From positions 1-48,942 of the forward strand of contig DATJPE010000082.1 of assembly GCA_035506535.1 (NCBI GenBank): a DNA stretch of 48,942 bases, in the 5' to 3' direction. Below the pieces are notes generated by a model. The model saw only the letters and a program-made list of their open reading frames with translations, was not told where the DNA came from and did no database searches. This document shows positions 35,364 to 43,848 of the stretch, piece after piece. Within the stretch, counting starts at the first letter, position 1. Each line of letters starts with the position of its first letter. The position numbers and the translations under genes are program-made. The DNA is from Actinomycetes bacterium. GTDB lineage: Bacteria > Actinomycetota > Actinomycetes > DATJPE01.

Positions 35364-38249
35364 GTGTTGTCCAGTGCGAAGATCGGCCGATCGTCGTGGC
35401 GGTACTACCAGGCCACGGTCGCTGGCGGTGCGTGCGAGTACTACAGCGAGAACGGGGAGGCGCCCGGCCGCTGGCACGGCAGCGGCCTCCCTCAGCTTGG
35501 TCTGCTGGCGGGCGGGGTGGTCGAGGAGCGGGAGCTGGAGGCGCTGTTCGGGCGCGCCCTCTCCCCGTCCACGGGCGAGCAGCTGGGTGCGGCGTGGGGC
35601 GATCGGTCGGTCACCGGGTACGACCTGACGTTCTCCGCCCCGAAGTCCGTCAGCGCCCTCTGGGCGCTCGGTGACGGGCACTGGGTGACGGAGATCGAGA
35701 CCGCGCACGCCGCCGCCGTGAAGGCGGGTCTGGACTACCTGCAGCAGGTCGCGGGGTACTCCCGGCGCGGCCGCAACGGCATCCACCAGGTCCCGACCGC
35801 CGGGTACACGGCCGCGTTGTTCGACCACGGAACCTCCCGCACCGGAGACCCGCAGCTGCACACCCACGCCCTGGTCGTGAACAAGGCGCGCTGCGCCGAC
35901 GGGGCGTGGCGCACCCTGGACGGGCACGAGGTGTACCACCACAAGAAGGCCGCCGGGGCGCTGTACCAGGCGGCACTGCGCGCCGAGCTCACCCACCGGC
36001 TCCCCGTCCTGTTCGGGGACGTCTCCGAGCACGGGCAGGCCGACATCACCGCCGTGCCCGAGCAGCTCCTGCAGGCGTGGTCGAGTCGGACCAGCGCCGT
36101 CATGTCGGACGCGGTCCCGACGATCGCCGACGCCGAGGAGGCCCTCGGTCGATCGGTCACCGCGGATGAGCGGGCCCGGATCATCAAGGCCGCGGTCCTC
36201 GCCACCCGACCGCGCAAGGAGCACCACGCCGGCGGCCCGGACCGCCGGACCACCTGGGCCGCGCAGGCCGCGGCGCACGGCATCACGCCGGGGAGTCTGC
36301 TCGACGCCGTGGCAGGAGCGTCGGCGGCAAGCCCTAAGGCAAGCCCCGGCGCAACCCCACCCGTGGCGACACGGCCCGAAGTGTTAGCGCGGGACGCGCT
36401 GCTCGCCGACGCGGTGTCCGTGGTCGGCCGGTCGAAGGCGGTGTGGTCCCGCGCGGACCTGACCATCGCCATCGCCGCCCGGATCGACCGCCTGGATGAG
36501 CCGAAGCCAGCGACCGCAGCCGACACTGTCGCACTGGTCAGCGACCTCACCGACACCGCTCTCGAGGTCGGCCCGGGTGGCCGGAGATGGCGGGCGAACC
36601 GTGGTGTCGGCCCCCTCGGCCGGAGCGGTGTGGTGCCCCTGGGCCTGGACCAGGCCGGCGACACCGCCCGCGCCTCCGACCCCCGGTACGCCTCCGCCGA
36701 GCTGGTCGCCATGGAGGCACGCATCATCGGCCACGCCATGCTGCGCATCCCGCTCACCGCCGCCCGGCTCGCGCAGGCCGCCCTCGACCTCGACGCCGCC
36801 ACCGCGGGCATCGCAGACTCAGGGTCGGGCCTGTCCGCGGAGCAGCGCGAGGCGGCGGTCATGCTGCTCGCCGCCCAGGACCGGATCAGCGTGATGACCG
36901 CCCCCGCCGGGGCAGGGAAGACCACCACGATCGGCGCCGCGGTCCGCGCCTGGCGCGCCACCGGTGTCCAGGTCAGCCTGCTCGCTCCGTCCGCCCGCGC
37001 CGCCGCCGAACTCACCACGGCTGCAGCGGGCGCCGGGGGCACAGGGGAGGCTGGGACCACGGTCGCCCGGTGGCTGCTCACCCATGACAACCAATCCCGT
37101 CGCCGCGCGCCAGGGGGCGGGCGGTCGGTGATCCTGGTCGATGAGGCGTCGATGCTGTCCACCCTCGACCTGGACCGCGTCTTCACCCACGCCGTTGTGA
37201 GCGGCTCCCAGGTGGTCCTGGTCGGCGACCCCGCGCAGATCGGCGCCGTCAACGCACCCGGCGGCATGTTTGCCCACCTCACCGAGCTTCTCGCCCGCGA
37301 TCGGGTGGACCTGAATGAGCTGCACCGCTTCACCCACCCTTGGGAGGCCGACGCGTCGCTGCGGCTACGCGCCGGCGACCCGGCCGCGCTGCGCGCGTAC
37401 CTCGACCACGACCGGATCCACCCCGCCAGCGACATCCAGGACGCCGCCGACGCTGTCTTCGACCGCTGGCAGGAAGTAGTGGACGCCGGGCGGGACGCGT
37501 TGATGCTCGCCCAGTCCTGGGCCGACGTCACGGCCTTGAACACCCGCGCCCGAGCCGCCGCCATCGCCCAAGGCCACGTGCACGGCCCCGATCTCCTGAC
37601 CGTCGTCTCCCGCAGCGCGAGCACCCGCGGGCACCCGGAACCCCGCAGCTGGCGGGCCGGGGACCTGCTCCTCGCGAAACGCAACACGACGAGCATCCGG
37701 CTCGGGCGCCGGCAGCTCCGGAACGGGGACCGGCTCCGCGTCCTCGACGGCGCACCCGGCGGCGGGCTGCGGGTCCAAGCCCTCCACGACGACGCGATCA
37801 CCGACCTGCCGGTCGACTACCTCGCCCGGCACGCCGAGTACGGGTGGGCTACCACCATCGACGCCGGGCAAGGCGCCACCACCGACATCGCTGTCCTGCT
37901 CGCCCGCACCGGACTCGACCGGGAACACCTCTACGTCGCGATGACCCGCGGACGCAACGAGAACCACGTCCACACCACCCCCGAAACCGACACCGGCGAC
38001 GCCGGACCCCACCGCACGCGAACCTCGGCCATCACGGCCGGACCCGTGCCGGTCGACGAACAACAGGCCGCCGTGAGCCTCCTGGCGCGCGCGTTGGCCA
38101 CCTCAGGCAGCGGCCAGGCGGCGCACGCCGTCATCGGCCGTACCCAGACGTCGCGCCAGCGAAGTTTGAGGCTGGCCGCAGACCAGGCGAGGCGCCGCGA
38201 CCCCGTTGTGGCGCCGCCAGGCGACGACACGCGCATGTTGACCCGCTAG
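35364..38249 (+). CDS. MobF (TrwC/TraI-type) relaxase-helicase
   Basis: Nicks oriT and unwinds the plasmid-like form during conjugative transfer. The 961-aa protein has an N-terminal TrwC relaxase domain: two Tyr pairs (WRYYQ, EYYSEN) and GEAPGRWHGSG, GYDLTFSAPKSVSALWAL, and the metal triad in GDPQLHTHALVV near residue 165. The helicase has Walker A TAPAGAGKTTTIG near 515, VILVDEASML, LVGDPAQIGAV and the C-terminal WATTIDAGQGATTD...EHLYVAMTRGRNENH. GTG 35364 is the start. No break is seen, so the gene should work, but no partner coupling protein is nearby. Confidence 0.95.
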   Translation: MLSSAKIGRSSWRYYQATVAGGACEYYSENGEAPGRWHGSGLPQLGLLAGGVVEERELEALFGRALSPSTGEQLGAAWGDRSVTGYDLTFSAPKSVSALWALGDGHWVTEIETAHAAAVKAGLDYLQQVAGYSRRGRNGIHQVPTAGYTAALFDHGTSRTGDPQLHTHALVVNKARCADGAWRTLDGHEVYHHKKAAGALYQAALRAELTHRLPVLFGDVSEHGQADITAVPEQLLQAWSSRTSAVMSDAVPTIADAEEALGRSVTADERARIIKAAVLATRPRKEHHAGGPDRRTTWAAQAAAHGITPGSLLDAVAGASAASPKASPGATPPVATRPEVLARDALLADAVSVVGRSKAVWSRADLTIAIAARIDRLDEPKPATAADTVALVSDLTDTALEVGPGGRRWRANRGVGPLGRSGVVPLGLDQAGDTARASDPRYASAELVAMEARIIGHAMLRIPLTAARLAQAALDLDAATAGIADSGSGLSAEQREAAVMLLAAQDRISVMTAPAGAGKTTTIGAAVRAWRATGVQVSLLAPSARAAAELTTAAAGAGGTGEAGTTVARWLLTHDNQSRRRAPGGGRSVILVDEASMLSTLDLDRVFTHAVVSGSQVVLVGDPAQIGAVNAPGGMFAHLTELLARDRVDLNELHRFTHPWEADASLRLRAGDPAALRAYLDHDRIHPASDIQDAADAVFDRWQEVVDAGRDALMLAQSWADVTALNTRARAAAIAQGHVHGPDLLTVVSRSASTRGHPEPRSWRAGDLLLAKRNTTSIRLGRRQLRNGDRLRVLDGAPGGGLRVQALHDDAITDLPVDYLARHAEYGWATTIDAGQGATTDIAVLLARTGLDREHLYVAMTRGRNENHVHTTPETDTGDAGPHRTRTSAITAGPVPVDEQQAAVSLLARALATSGSGQAAHAVIGRTQTSRQRSLRLAADQARRRDPVVAPPGDDTRMLTR

Positions 38250-38419
38250 GCGCACACCTCCTGACACCACCCGCGATGCGCCGGCACGAGCAGGGCGACC
38301 CTGCGGCCGCAAGACTCGAGGACTGGCGGGCAGTGACCCTCGATGTTCAGGGGTCTCTTTGCACACCTCTAGGTACGGGACGTCAGCCGGCGACCCGCCC
38401 CGTCCGAGAGGAGCAGACC

Positions 38420-38638
38420 ATGACCCGCGACGAGCTCGACCACCTCCCCCCGATGCTCGACGTCCCAGCCGCCGCCCGCGTCCTCTGCATCGGGCGAACC
38501 CTCGCCTACGAACTCGTCCGCACCAACCGCTGGCCCACCCCGGTCCTCCGTGTCGGCAAGCTGATCAAGATCCCCAGCGCACCGCTCCTGAAGCTGATCG
38601 ACGACGGAGGAGCGGACCACCAGCGAGAGTCCGCCTAG
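38420..38638 (+). CDS. xis: Excisionase-like HTH protein
   Basis: A 72-aa protein of the MerR/AlpA-like excisionase type: PPMLDVPAAARVLCIGRTLAYELVRTNRWPTPVLRVGKLIKIPSAPLLKLI. It would bend DNA at the ends and steer the integrase towards excision. ATG 38420 has GAGAGGAG 8 bases upstream. It sits 170 bases after the relaxase and beside attR, far from int, whereas int and xis are usually adjacent in actinobacterial elements. Confidence 0.8.
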   Translation: MTRDELDHLPPMLDVPAAARVLCIGRTLAYELVRTNRWPTPVLRVGKLIKIPSAPLLKLIDDGGADHQRESA

Positions 38639-38729
38639 GAGACGCCGGGGATCGACAGCCCAACGAAGCGCTGACTGATGCGCGCCACCGAGTGAGCGTG
38701 GTCAGACCCGCGAAGTGCCGCCCAGTTCA

Positions 38730-38750
38730 AGGGTCAAACGAGGGTCAAGG
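38730..38750. repeat. Right copy of the end-proximal AGGGTCAA tandem
   Basis: Same 11-base-spaced AGGGTCAA pair as at 31233-31253, same orientation, 57 bases inside attR. Presence at both ends supports a role in recombination. Confidence 0.65.
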
Positions 38751-38804
38751 CCTTGAAGTGCAGCCGCCGGCTGGTGTGCGAATGGCCTCTGACCAGGCCA
38801 TACA

Positions 38805-38881
38805 TGGTGGAGCTGAGGGGATTTGAACCCCTGACCCCCTCGATGCGAACGAGGTGCGCTACCGGACTGCGCCACAGCCCC
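38805..38881 (-). tRNA. tRNA-Ala (anticodon CGC), hosting attR
   Basis: A 77-base cloverleaf. The acceptor is GGGGCTG/CAGCTCC with the G3-U70 pair that marks alanine tRNAs, the anticodon stem is CCTCG/CGAGG, the loop TTCGCAT (anticodon CGC) and the T-arm AGGGG-TTCAAAT-CCCCT. CCA is encoded at 38807-38805. The 45-bp att repeat 38807-38851 covers its 3' part. Confidence 0.97.
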
Positions 38882-38951
38882 CTGAATCGGGAGACACGAG
38901 GTTACCAGGAGCGCGCGGTGCCGAGGCCGGGGCGAGGTGCCCAGCGGGGGC

Positions 38952-39851
38952 TCAGTCCCCGACCGCTCGCCGGCGCTCGATGACCACCTGACCGGTCACG
39001 ATGCTGTCGCCGGAGGCCCGCTCCAGGCGTACCTGGCTGGCCTCCTCGGCCTCCAGCCGCGCCTGCTCGCGGCGTTCCTCCTCCAGGGCCGCCAACTCGT
39101 CCTCGTCGAGGTGGCCCGAGGTCCATGCCCCGGGGGCGGTCAGGTCGATGACACGCACGGAACGCGGTGCCTTCGGCGCGAGCACGTACGTCGGCAGCGG
39201 CACCGGGACCGGTTCCCAGGTGCCGTCGTCGGCCTGGGCGTCGTAGAACCCGTCGGCAGCGGCGACGGCCGGCTCCGCGCCGACGCCCGCGGTCGTCGCG
39301 GACGCCTCACCATGGGCCGGGTCCAGCGTGCGTGCGGCGACCGGGCGAGTCACCGGCAGGACGGTCTCGACCTCGTACTCCCGCGGCGCGGCCGGGCGAG
39401 CCACGCGTCGGGCCTGGGTCGTCGCGTGCTGGCGACGCCGGCGGTCCACCGCGCGCTGCTGCGACACCTGCCGGCGCAGGTGGACGAGGAAGCCCAGCAT
39501 CAGCAGGGCGGGCACGGCGACTGCCCACACGGGCGCGAAGCCCATGAGAGAGGCGCCGGCGATCACGAACAGCAGACCCGCGAGGACCGCCATCGTCCGT
39601 CGCCGGCGGGCCGCGAGGCGGGAGCGCGCAGCGGCGACGGTCAGGGGACGACCGTCGACGGTGACCGGCTCGTCGTGCCGGGCGGGCATCACCACCTCGC
39701 GGCGGTCGCCGGCTCTGCGGTTCGACAGGTGGTGCATGGCGTTGGCGAATCTGTCCACAGAGCGTCGTTCCTCCACGATCCGGTCGTGCCGCCACAGCCA
39801 CATGGGGAGAAGGACGCAGGCCCAGAGGGCGATGATCACCGCATAGAGCAC
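38952..39851 (-). CDS. SepX/GlpR-like divisome membrane protein
   Basis: A 299-aa protein with one N-terminal helix (MLYAVIIALWACVLLPMWLWRHDR), then an acidic/basic cytoplasmic region, a second hydrophobic pair (TMAVLAGLLFVIAGASLMGFAPVWAVAVPALLMLGFLVHLRR) and a long hydrophilic tail with LDEDELAALEEERREQARLEAEE. This matches Streptomyces SepX and Corynebacterium GlpR, which bind the gephyrin-like MoeA paralog Glp and organise division. The moeA/glp gene is five genes upstream in the same orientation. The name is by architecture and context. Confidence 0.8.
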   Translation of the reverse strand: MLYAVIIALWACVLLPMWLWRHDRIVEERRSVDRFANAMHHLSNRRAGDRREVVMPARHDEPVTVDGRPLTVAAARSRLAARRRRTMAVLAGLLFVIAGASLMGFAPVWAVAVPALLMLGFLVHLRRQVSQQRAVDRRRRQHATTQARRVARPAAPREYEVETVLPVTRPVAARTLDPAHGEASATTAGVGAEPAVAAADGFYDAQADDGTWEPVPVPLPTYVLAPKAPRSVRVIDLTAPGAWTSGHLDEDELAALEEERREQARLEAEEASQVRLERASGDSIVTGQVVIERRRAVGD

Positions 39852-40010
39852 GTGATCCCCCTCACGCGGTGCGCCGGATCCGTCACGGGCTCCGACGCTA
39901 CGTCCGACGGGCCGACGTACCGCGCATCTGCCCGGTGTGTCGTGACCAACGCCACTGCGAGCCTTGGCGCCACCGATGCCGTACGGATGACGCAGCGAAG
40001 GGCAGCGGCG

Positions 40011-40616
40011 TCAGGGTGGCGCGGGGCGGGTGGCCACCCAGCGGTGGTGGAGGCCCTGCGGTACGTCCTCCGCGTTGAGCACGTACACGAGGTGGTCGCG
40101 CCAGTCGCCGTCGATGTGCAGGTAGCGCGTGCGCAGGCCCTCCTCGCGGAAGCCCAGCTTCTCGACGACCCGGCGGGAGGCGACGTTCTCGGGACGGATG
40201 TTGACCTCGATGCGGTGCAGGCCGAGGCCGTACCAGCAGTGGTCGCACGCCAGCGCGACCGCGGTCGGGATCACCCCTCGGCCCGCGACGGCCTGGTCAA
40301 CCCAGTAGCCGATGTGCGCCGCGCGCAGGGATCCCCAGGAGATGCCACCGACCGTGAGCTGGCCGACCAGCCGGTCGTCGTAGGTCACCACGAACGGCAG
40401 CACCCGCCCGGCGCGGGCCTCGCCGCTGAGGTGGCGCACCATCGCGCTGAAGGTCGGCACCGGTTCGTGGACCGGGTCCGGGCTGGTCGCGTCCCACGGC
40501 CGCAGCCACGTCGCGTTGCGCGAACGCACTTCGCGCCAGGCCGCCCGGTCGCGCTGCCGCAGGGGTCGCAGGGCCACCCGCCCGTCGCTCAACCGGACCG
40601 GCCAGCCGCGGCTCAC
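40011..40616 (-). CDS. rimJ: GNAT acetyltransferase, RimJ/RimL type
   Basis: A 201-aa N-acetyltransferase: LSDGRVALRPLRQRDRAAWREVR opens the GNAT fold; the acetyl-CoA site shows GYWVDQAVAGRGVIPTAVALACDHCWYGLGLHRIEVNIRPEN followed by ASRRVVEKLGFREEGLRTRYLHIDGDWRDHLVYVL. The family acetylates ribosomal or other N-termini; the target here is unknown. GTG start overlaps the mog stop (40613-40616). It is part of the galU-moeA-rimJ-sepX order. Confidence 0.92.
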   Translation of the reverse strand: MSRGWPVRLSDGRVALRPLRQRDRAAWREVRSRNATWLRPWDATSPDPVHEPVPTFSAMVRHLSGEARAGRVLPFVVTYDDRLVGQLTVGGISWGSLRAAHIGYWVDQAVAGRGVIPTAVALACDHCWYGLGLHRIEVNIRPENVASRRVVEKLGFREEGLRTRYLHIDGDWRDHLVYVLNAEDVPQGLHHRWVATRPAPP

Positions 40617-41119
40617 GGCGCCTCGGCCGTGCTGTCACCCGGGTGCCCGTGCCGTCCCCGGGCCTGCTCGAGCAGGTGGTGCAGCACCGGACCGATGACG
40701 GCGAGCCCGTCGCGGACCGCGCCCGGGGACCCGGCGAGGTTCACGACCAGCGTGCCCTCCGCGAGGCCGGCGAGGCCACGCGACAGCACGGCGCCCGGGA
40801 CACCGTGCGCGACGCCGTACGCCCGCACGGCCTCCGCGATCCCCGGCACCTCGCGGTCGATGACGGCGCGCGTCGCCTCGGGGGTGAGGTCGTCCGGCGT
40901 GAGGCCCGTACCGCCGGTGGTGACGATGACGTCGTAGCCGGCGAGGACGGCCGCCCGAAGCACCTGTTCGACCGGTACGCCGTCCGCGACCACCGACGGG
41001 CCGTCGACGGCGAGCCCGAGCTCGCGCAGACCCTCGACGAGCAACGGCCCGCTGACGTCCGGCTTGCGGCCGGCGGCCACCCCGGAGGAGACGGTCACCG
41101 CGAGGGCGCGCAGGCTCAT
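40613..41119 (-). CDS. mog: Molybdenum cofactor protein Mog/MoaB
   Basis: A 168-aa MPT-binding domain protein that adenylylates molybdopterin. Motifs: AVTVSSGVAAGRKPDVSGPLL, VVADGVPVEQVLRAAVLAGYDVIVTTGGTGLTPDDLTPEATR with the key GGTG-TPDD signature, and VNLAGSPGAVRDGL. It lies downstream of moaC and moeA, with only rimJ between it and sepX. The nearby MoaC and MoeA genes support a cofactor role, although the MoeA paralog may serve division. Confidence 0.94.
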   Translation of the reverse strand: MSLRALAVTVSSGVAAGRKPDVSGPLLVEGLRELGLAVDGPSVVADGVPVEQVLRAAVLAGYDVIVTTGGTGLTPDDLTPEATRAVIDREVPGIAEAVRAYGVAHGVPGAVLSRGLAGLAEGTLVVNLAGSPGAVRDGLAVIGPVLHHLLEQARGRHGHPGDSTAEAP

Positions 41120-41168
41120 CGCCGACCCCCCGCCCGAACGCGTGCGCCGCCCCAGCGGCGGCGGACGC

Positions 41169-41741
41169 TCATGGCCGGCTCCAGTCGCCCGACGTACCGC
41201 CCGTCTTGGACTCCACGCGCACGTCGGTGATCTGCGCCGCCGGGTCGACCGCCTTGACCATGTCGATGAGGGCCAGGCCCGCGACCGCCACCGACGTCAG
41301 CGCCTCCATCTCGACGCCGGTACGGTCCGCCGTCCGCACCGTCGCGCGGATCGCGACCGCGTCGTCCTCGACGGACAGCTCGACCTCGACCCCGTGGATG
41401 GCGATGGGGTGGCACAGCGGGACCAGGTCCGGCGTGCGCTTGGCGGCCTGGATCCCGGCGATCCGCGCGACCGCGAGCGCGTCGCCCTTCGGTACGCCGT
41501 CGCCGCGCAGCAGCTCGACCACGGTGGCCGAGACCCGGACCCGGCCCGAGGCGGTGGCCGTGCGCGCGGTGACCGGCTTCGCCGTGACGTCGACCATGCG
41601 GGCCGCGCCCCGCTCGTCGACGTGCGTCAGCCCCGACGGCGCGGCCCCGGAACCACCAGGGGCCGGATCCACCGACGTGTCAGACGTTTCGACAAGGGGC
41701 CTTGTCACAACGCCTGACACGTCGTCAGGGCCCCGCGTCAT
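41169..41741 (-). CDS. moaC: Cyclic pyranopterin monophosphate synthase MoaC, N-terminus from a repeat
   Basis: MoaC makes cPMP, the first cofactor intermediate. The core is normal: LTHVDERGAARMVDVTAKPVTARTA, KGDALAVARIAGIQAAKRTPDLVPLCHP and GVEMEALTSVAVAGLALIDMVKAVD. From ATG 41741 (ATGA overlap with moeA) the product is 190 aa, about 30 longer than most MoaC. The extra residues include those encoded by the palindromic repeat at 41674-41723. No ATG/GTG exists nearer to the core; a CTG at LTHVDERG is the alternative. Confidence 0.92.
   Translation of the reverse strand: MTRGPDDVSGVVTRPLVETSDTSVDPAPGGSGAAPSGLTHVDERGAARMVDVTAKPVTARTATASGRVRVSATVVELLRGDGVPKGDALAVARIAGIQAAKRTPDLVPLCHPIAIHGVEVELSVEDDAVAIRATVRTADRTGVEMEALTSVAVAGLALIDMVKAVDPAAQITDVRVESKTGGTSGDWSRP
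41674..41723. repeat. Dispersed palindromic repeat, family 3, inside moaC
   Basis: GACGTGTCAG (41674-41683) pairs with CTGACACGTC (41714-41723). The stem continues inward with few mismatches to a GG loop at 41698-41699. It aligns with the copies near 4957-5007. It encodes part of the MoaC extension in frame. Confidence 0.85.
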
Positions 41742-42961
41742 ATGCCGCGCCGCTCGAGGACCATGACGGTGACGGGGGAGCCCTCGACCACGCGGGTCAC
41801 CGCCTCCGGCACCACGATGAACGCGTTGGCGTCGCCGAGGGCGCGCACGTGGTGGCTCGCCTGCCCCGTGACCGGGCGCACGACGTAGCGCCCCTCCTCG
41901 ACCGAGAGCACGCCGCGCGCGAACTGCCGCTTGCCCTCCGGGGAGGAGAACGACCCGAGGCACACCGCGCGGACCTCCGGGCGGGTCAGCGTCTCCGACC
42001 CGAGCATCTTGCGCAGGACCGGCCGACCGAAGACCTCGAAGGACACGTACGCGCTCACCGGGTTGCCCGGGAAGGTGAGGATCGGCGTCTCGTCGGGTCC
42101 GATCGTCCCTCGGCCCTGCGGCAGCCCGGGCTGCATCGCCACCGCGTCGAAGCTCACCGTGCCGAGCCGGCCGAGGACCTCCTTGACGACGTCGTAGGCA
42201 CCCTTGCTCACCCCGCCCGTCGTGATGACGAGGTCGGCGCGGATGAGCTGGTCCTCGATCGCGTTCATCAGGGCCTGTGGCTCGTCGGCGACGATGCCGA
42301 CCCGGAACGCGGTCGCCCCCGCCTCCTGGGCCGCCGCGGTGAGCATGAACGAGTTGGACTCGTTGATCTGCCCGCTGCCGAGGTGCTGGCCGGGCTCGAC
42401 CAGCTCGCTGCCGGTCGACAGCACGACGACCCTCGGCCTCGGCCGGGCAAGGACCCGGTCGCGGCCCACCGCCGCGAGCAGCCCCAGGTGGCGCGGGCCT
42501 AGCCGCGTCCCCGCCGCGAGGACGACGTCCCCCGCGCTCACATCGTCCCCGGACCGGCGGATGTGCCGTCCCACCTCGACCGGCGCCTTCACCGACACGC
42601 GCGCGATCCCCTGGTCGGTCAGCTCCACCGGCACGATCGCGTCCGCGCCCGCGGGGACAGGAGCGCCGGTCATGATGCGGACGGCGGACCCGGGGGTGAG
42701 CGCGTAGGCCGAGACGACACCGGCGGGCAGGTCCCCCGTCACCGGCAGCACGACAGGCGAGTCCTCCGTGGCGCCGGTCACGTCCTCGGCGCGGACGGCG
42801 TACCCGTCCATCGCGGAGTTGTCGAAGGGCGGCAGCGGGTACGGCGCCACGACGTCCTCGGCCAGCGAGCACCCCAGGGCGTCGAGCAGCTGCAGGGACA
42901 GCGGGGACAGCGGGCTGACCGGTTCCAGGCAGTCCGCGAGGTGGGCGTCGACGCTCTTCAC
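41738..42961 (-). CDS. moeA: Molybdopterin molybdotransferase MoeA / gephyrin-like Glp
   Basis: A 407-aa MoeA: PPFDNSAMDGYAVRAEDV (signature), VRIMTGAPVPAGADAIVPVE, the MPT domain LSTGSELVEPGQ, NSFMLTAAAQEAG, VITTGGVSKGAYD, LTFPGNPVSAYVSFEVF and the C-terminal barrel. It inserts molybdate into molybdopterin. In Corynebacterium a MoeA paralog (Glp) with the receptor GlpR organises division. Its place after galU and before rimJ-sepX matches the glp neighbourhood, so either role is possible. ATGA overlaps join it to galU and moaC. Confidence 0.94.
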   Translation of the reverse strand: MKSVDAHLADCLEPVSPLSPLSLQLLDALGCSLAEDVVAPYPLPPFDNSAMDGYAVRAEDVTGATEDSPVVLPVTGDLPAGVVSAYALTPGSAVRIMTGAPVPAGADAIVPVELTDQGIARVSVKAPVEVGRHIRRSGDDVSAGDVVLAAGTRLGPRHLGLLAAVGRDRVLARPRPRVVVLSTGSELVEPGQHLGSGQINESNSFMLTAAAQEAGATAFRVGIVADEPQALMNAIEDQLIRADLVITTGGVSKGAYDVVKEVLGRLGTVSFDAVAMQPGLPQGRGTIGPDETPILTFPGNPVSAYVSFEVFGRPVLRKMLGSETLTRPEVRAVCLGSFSSPEGKRQFARGVLSVEEGRYVVRPVTGQASHHVRALGDANAFIVVPEAVTRVVEGSPVTVMVLERRGI

Positions 42962-43848
42962 CGGCTGCTCGCGAGGTGCTCCCCGAGCCAGGCCCGCAGC
43001 GGCGGGCCGAGGTCGTCGCGCTCCAGCGCCAGCCGCACCACCGCCTTGAGGTAGTCGAGGCGGTCACCGGTGTCGTAGCGCCGGCCCCGGAAGACCACGC
43101 CGTGCACGCCACCGCCCGCCTCCGGCGGCGCCACGGTCAGCTCGCGCAGCGCGTCGGTCAGCTGGATCTCCCCACCACGCCCCGGGGGTGTCCGCCGGAT
43201 CGCCTCGAAGATCGAGGCGTCGAGCACGTAGCGCCCGATCACCGCGAGCGAGCTCGGCGCCTCGCCGGGGGAGGGCTTCTCGACGAGGTCGGTGACGCGC
43301 ACCAGGTCGTCCTCGCCGGTGGGCTCCACGGCGGCGCAGCCGTAGAGGTGGATCTGCTCCGGCGGCACCTCCATGAGCGCGAGCACCGAGCCGCCGAAGC
43401 GGCCCCGGATGGCCGTCATCACCGACAGCAGCGGGTCCCGCGGGTCGATGAGGTCGTCGCCGAGCAGCACCGCGAACGGCTCCTGCCCGACGTGCTGGGC
43501 CGCGCACAGCACGGCGTGGCCGAGGCCGAGCGGGTCGCCCTGGCGCACGTAGTGGACGGTCGCGAGCTCCGCGGAGCGGCGTACGGCCGCCAGCCGGGCC
43601 AGGTCCCCCTTGGCCGTCAGCGCCTCCTCGAGCTCATACGCCCGGTCGAAGTGGTCCTCCAGCGCCCGCTTGTTCCGCCCGGTCACCAGCAGGACGTCGT
43701 CGAGGCCCGCGGAGACCGCCTCCTCGACGACGTACTGGATCGCGGGCTTGTCGACGACGGGCAGCATCTCCTTGGGCGTCGCCTTGGTCGCGGGCAGGAA
43801 CCGGGTCCCCAACCCGGCCGCGGGGATCACGGCCTTGGTCACGGTCAT
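42958..43848 (-). CDS. galU: UTP-glucose-1-phosphate uridylyltransferase
   Basis: Produces UDP-glucose for envelope glycans and trehalose. The 296-aa nucleotidyltransferase begins VTKAVIPAAGLGTRFLPATKATPKEMLPVVDKPAIQYVVEEA, shows GDDLIDP and VEKPSPGEAPS, and ends in a charged tail. ATG 43848 starts it, divergent from the cyclo-ligase. The stop overlaps moeA as ATGA, which makes it first gene of the cofactor/division cluster. Confidence 0.97.
   Translation of the reverse strand: MTVTKAVIPAAGLGTRFLPATKATPKEMLPVVDKPAIQYVVEEAVSAGLDDVLLVTGRNKRALEDHFDRAYELEEALTAKGDLARLAAVRRSAELATVHYVRQGDPLGLGHAVLCAAQHVGQEPFAVLLGDDLIDPRDPLLSVMTAIRGRFGGSVLALMEVPPEQIHLYGCAAVEPTGEDDLVRVTDLVEKPSPGEAPSSLAVIGRYVLDASIFEAIRRTPPGRGGEIQLTDALRELTVAPPEAGGGVHGVVFRGRRYDTGDRLDYLKAVVRLALERDDLGPPLRAWLGEHLASSR

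Larger units (their letters stand above)
31057..38851. mobile_element. 7.8-kb integrative mobilizable element in tRNA-Ala(CGC)
   Basis: A 45-bp perfect direct repeat (31057-31101 and 38807-38851) bounds the element; the right copy is the 3' part of an intact tRNA-Ala. Inside are a tyrosine integrase near the left end, two cargo genes, a dead IS481-like transposase, a MobF relaxase and an excisionase-like HTH gene near the right end. No FtsK/TraB translocase, VirB4 or replication initiator is visible, so transfer would need a helper. Base composition drops at 34.1-34.8 kb. Confidence 0.93.

Noticed and set aside
31057-38851. Self-transmissible actinomycete conjugative element
   Set aside because: No FtsK/SpoIIIE-type TraB, no replication initiator and no type IV secretion ATPase is present between the att sites.
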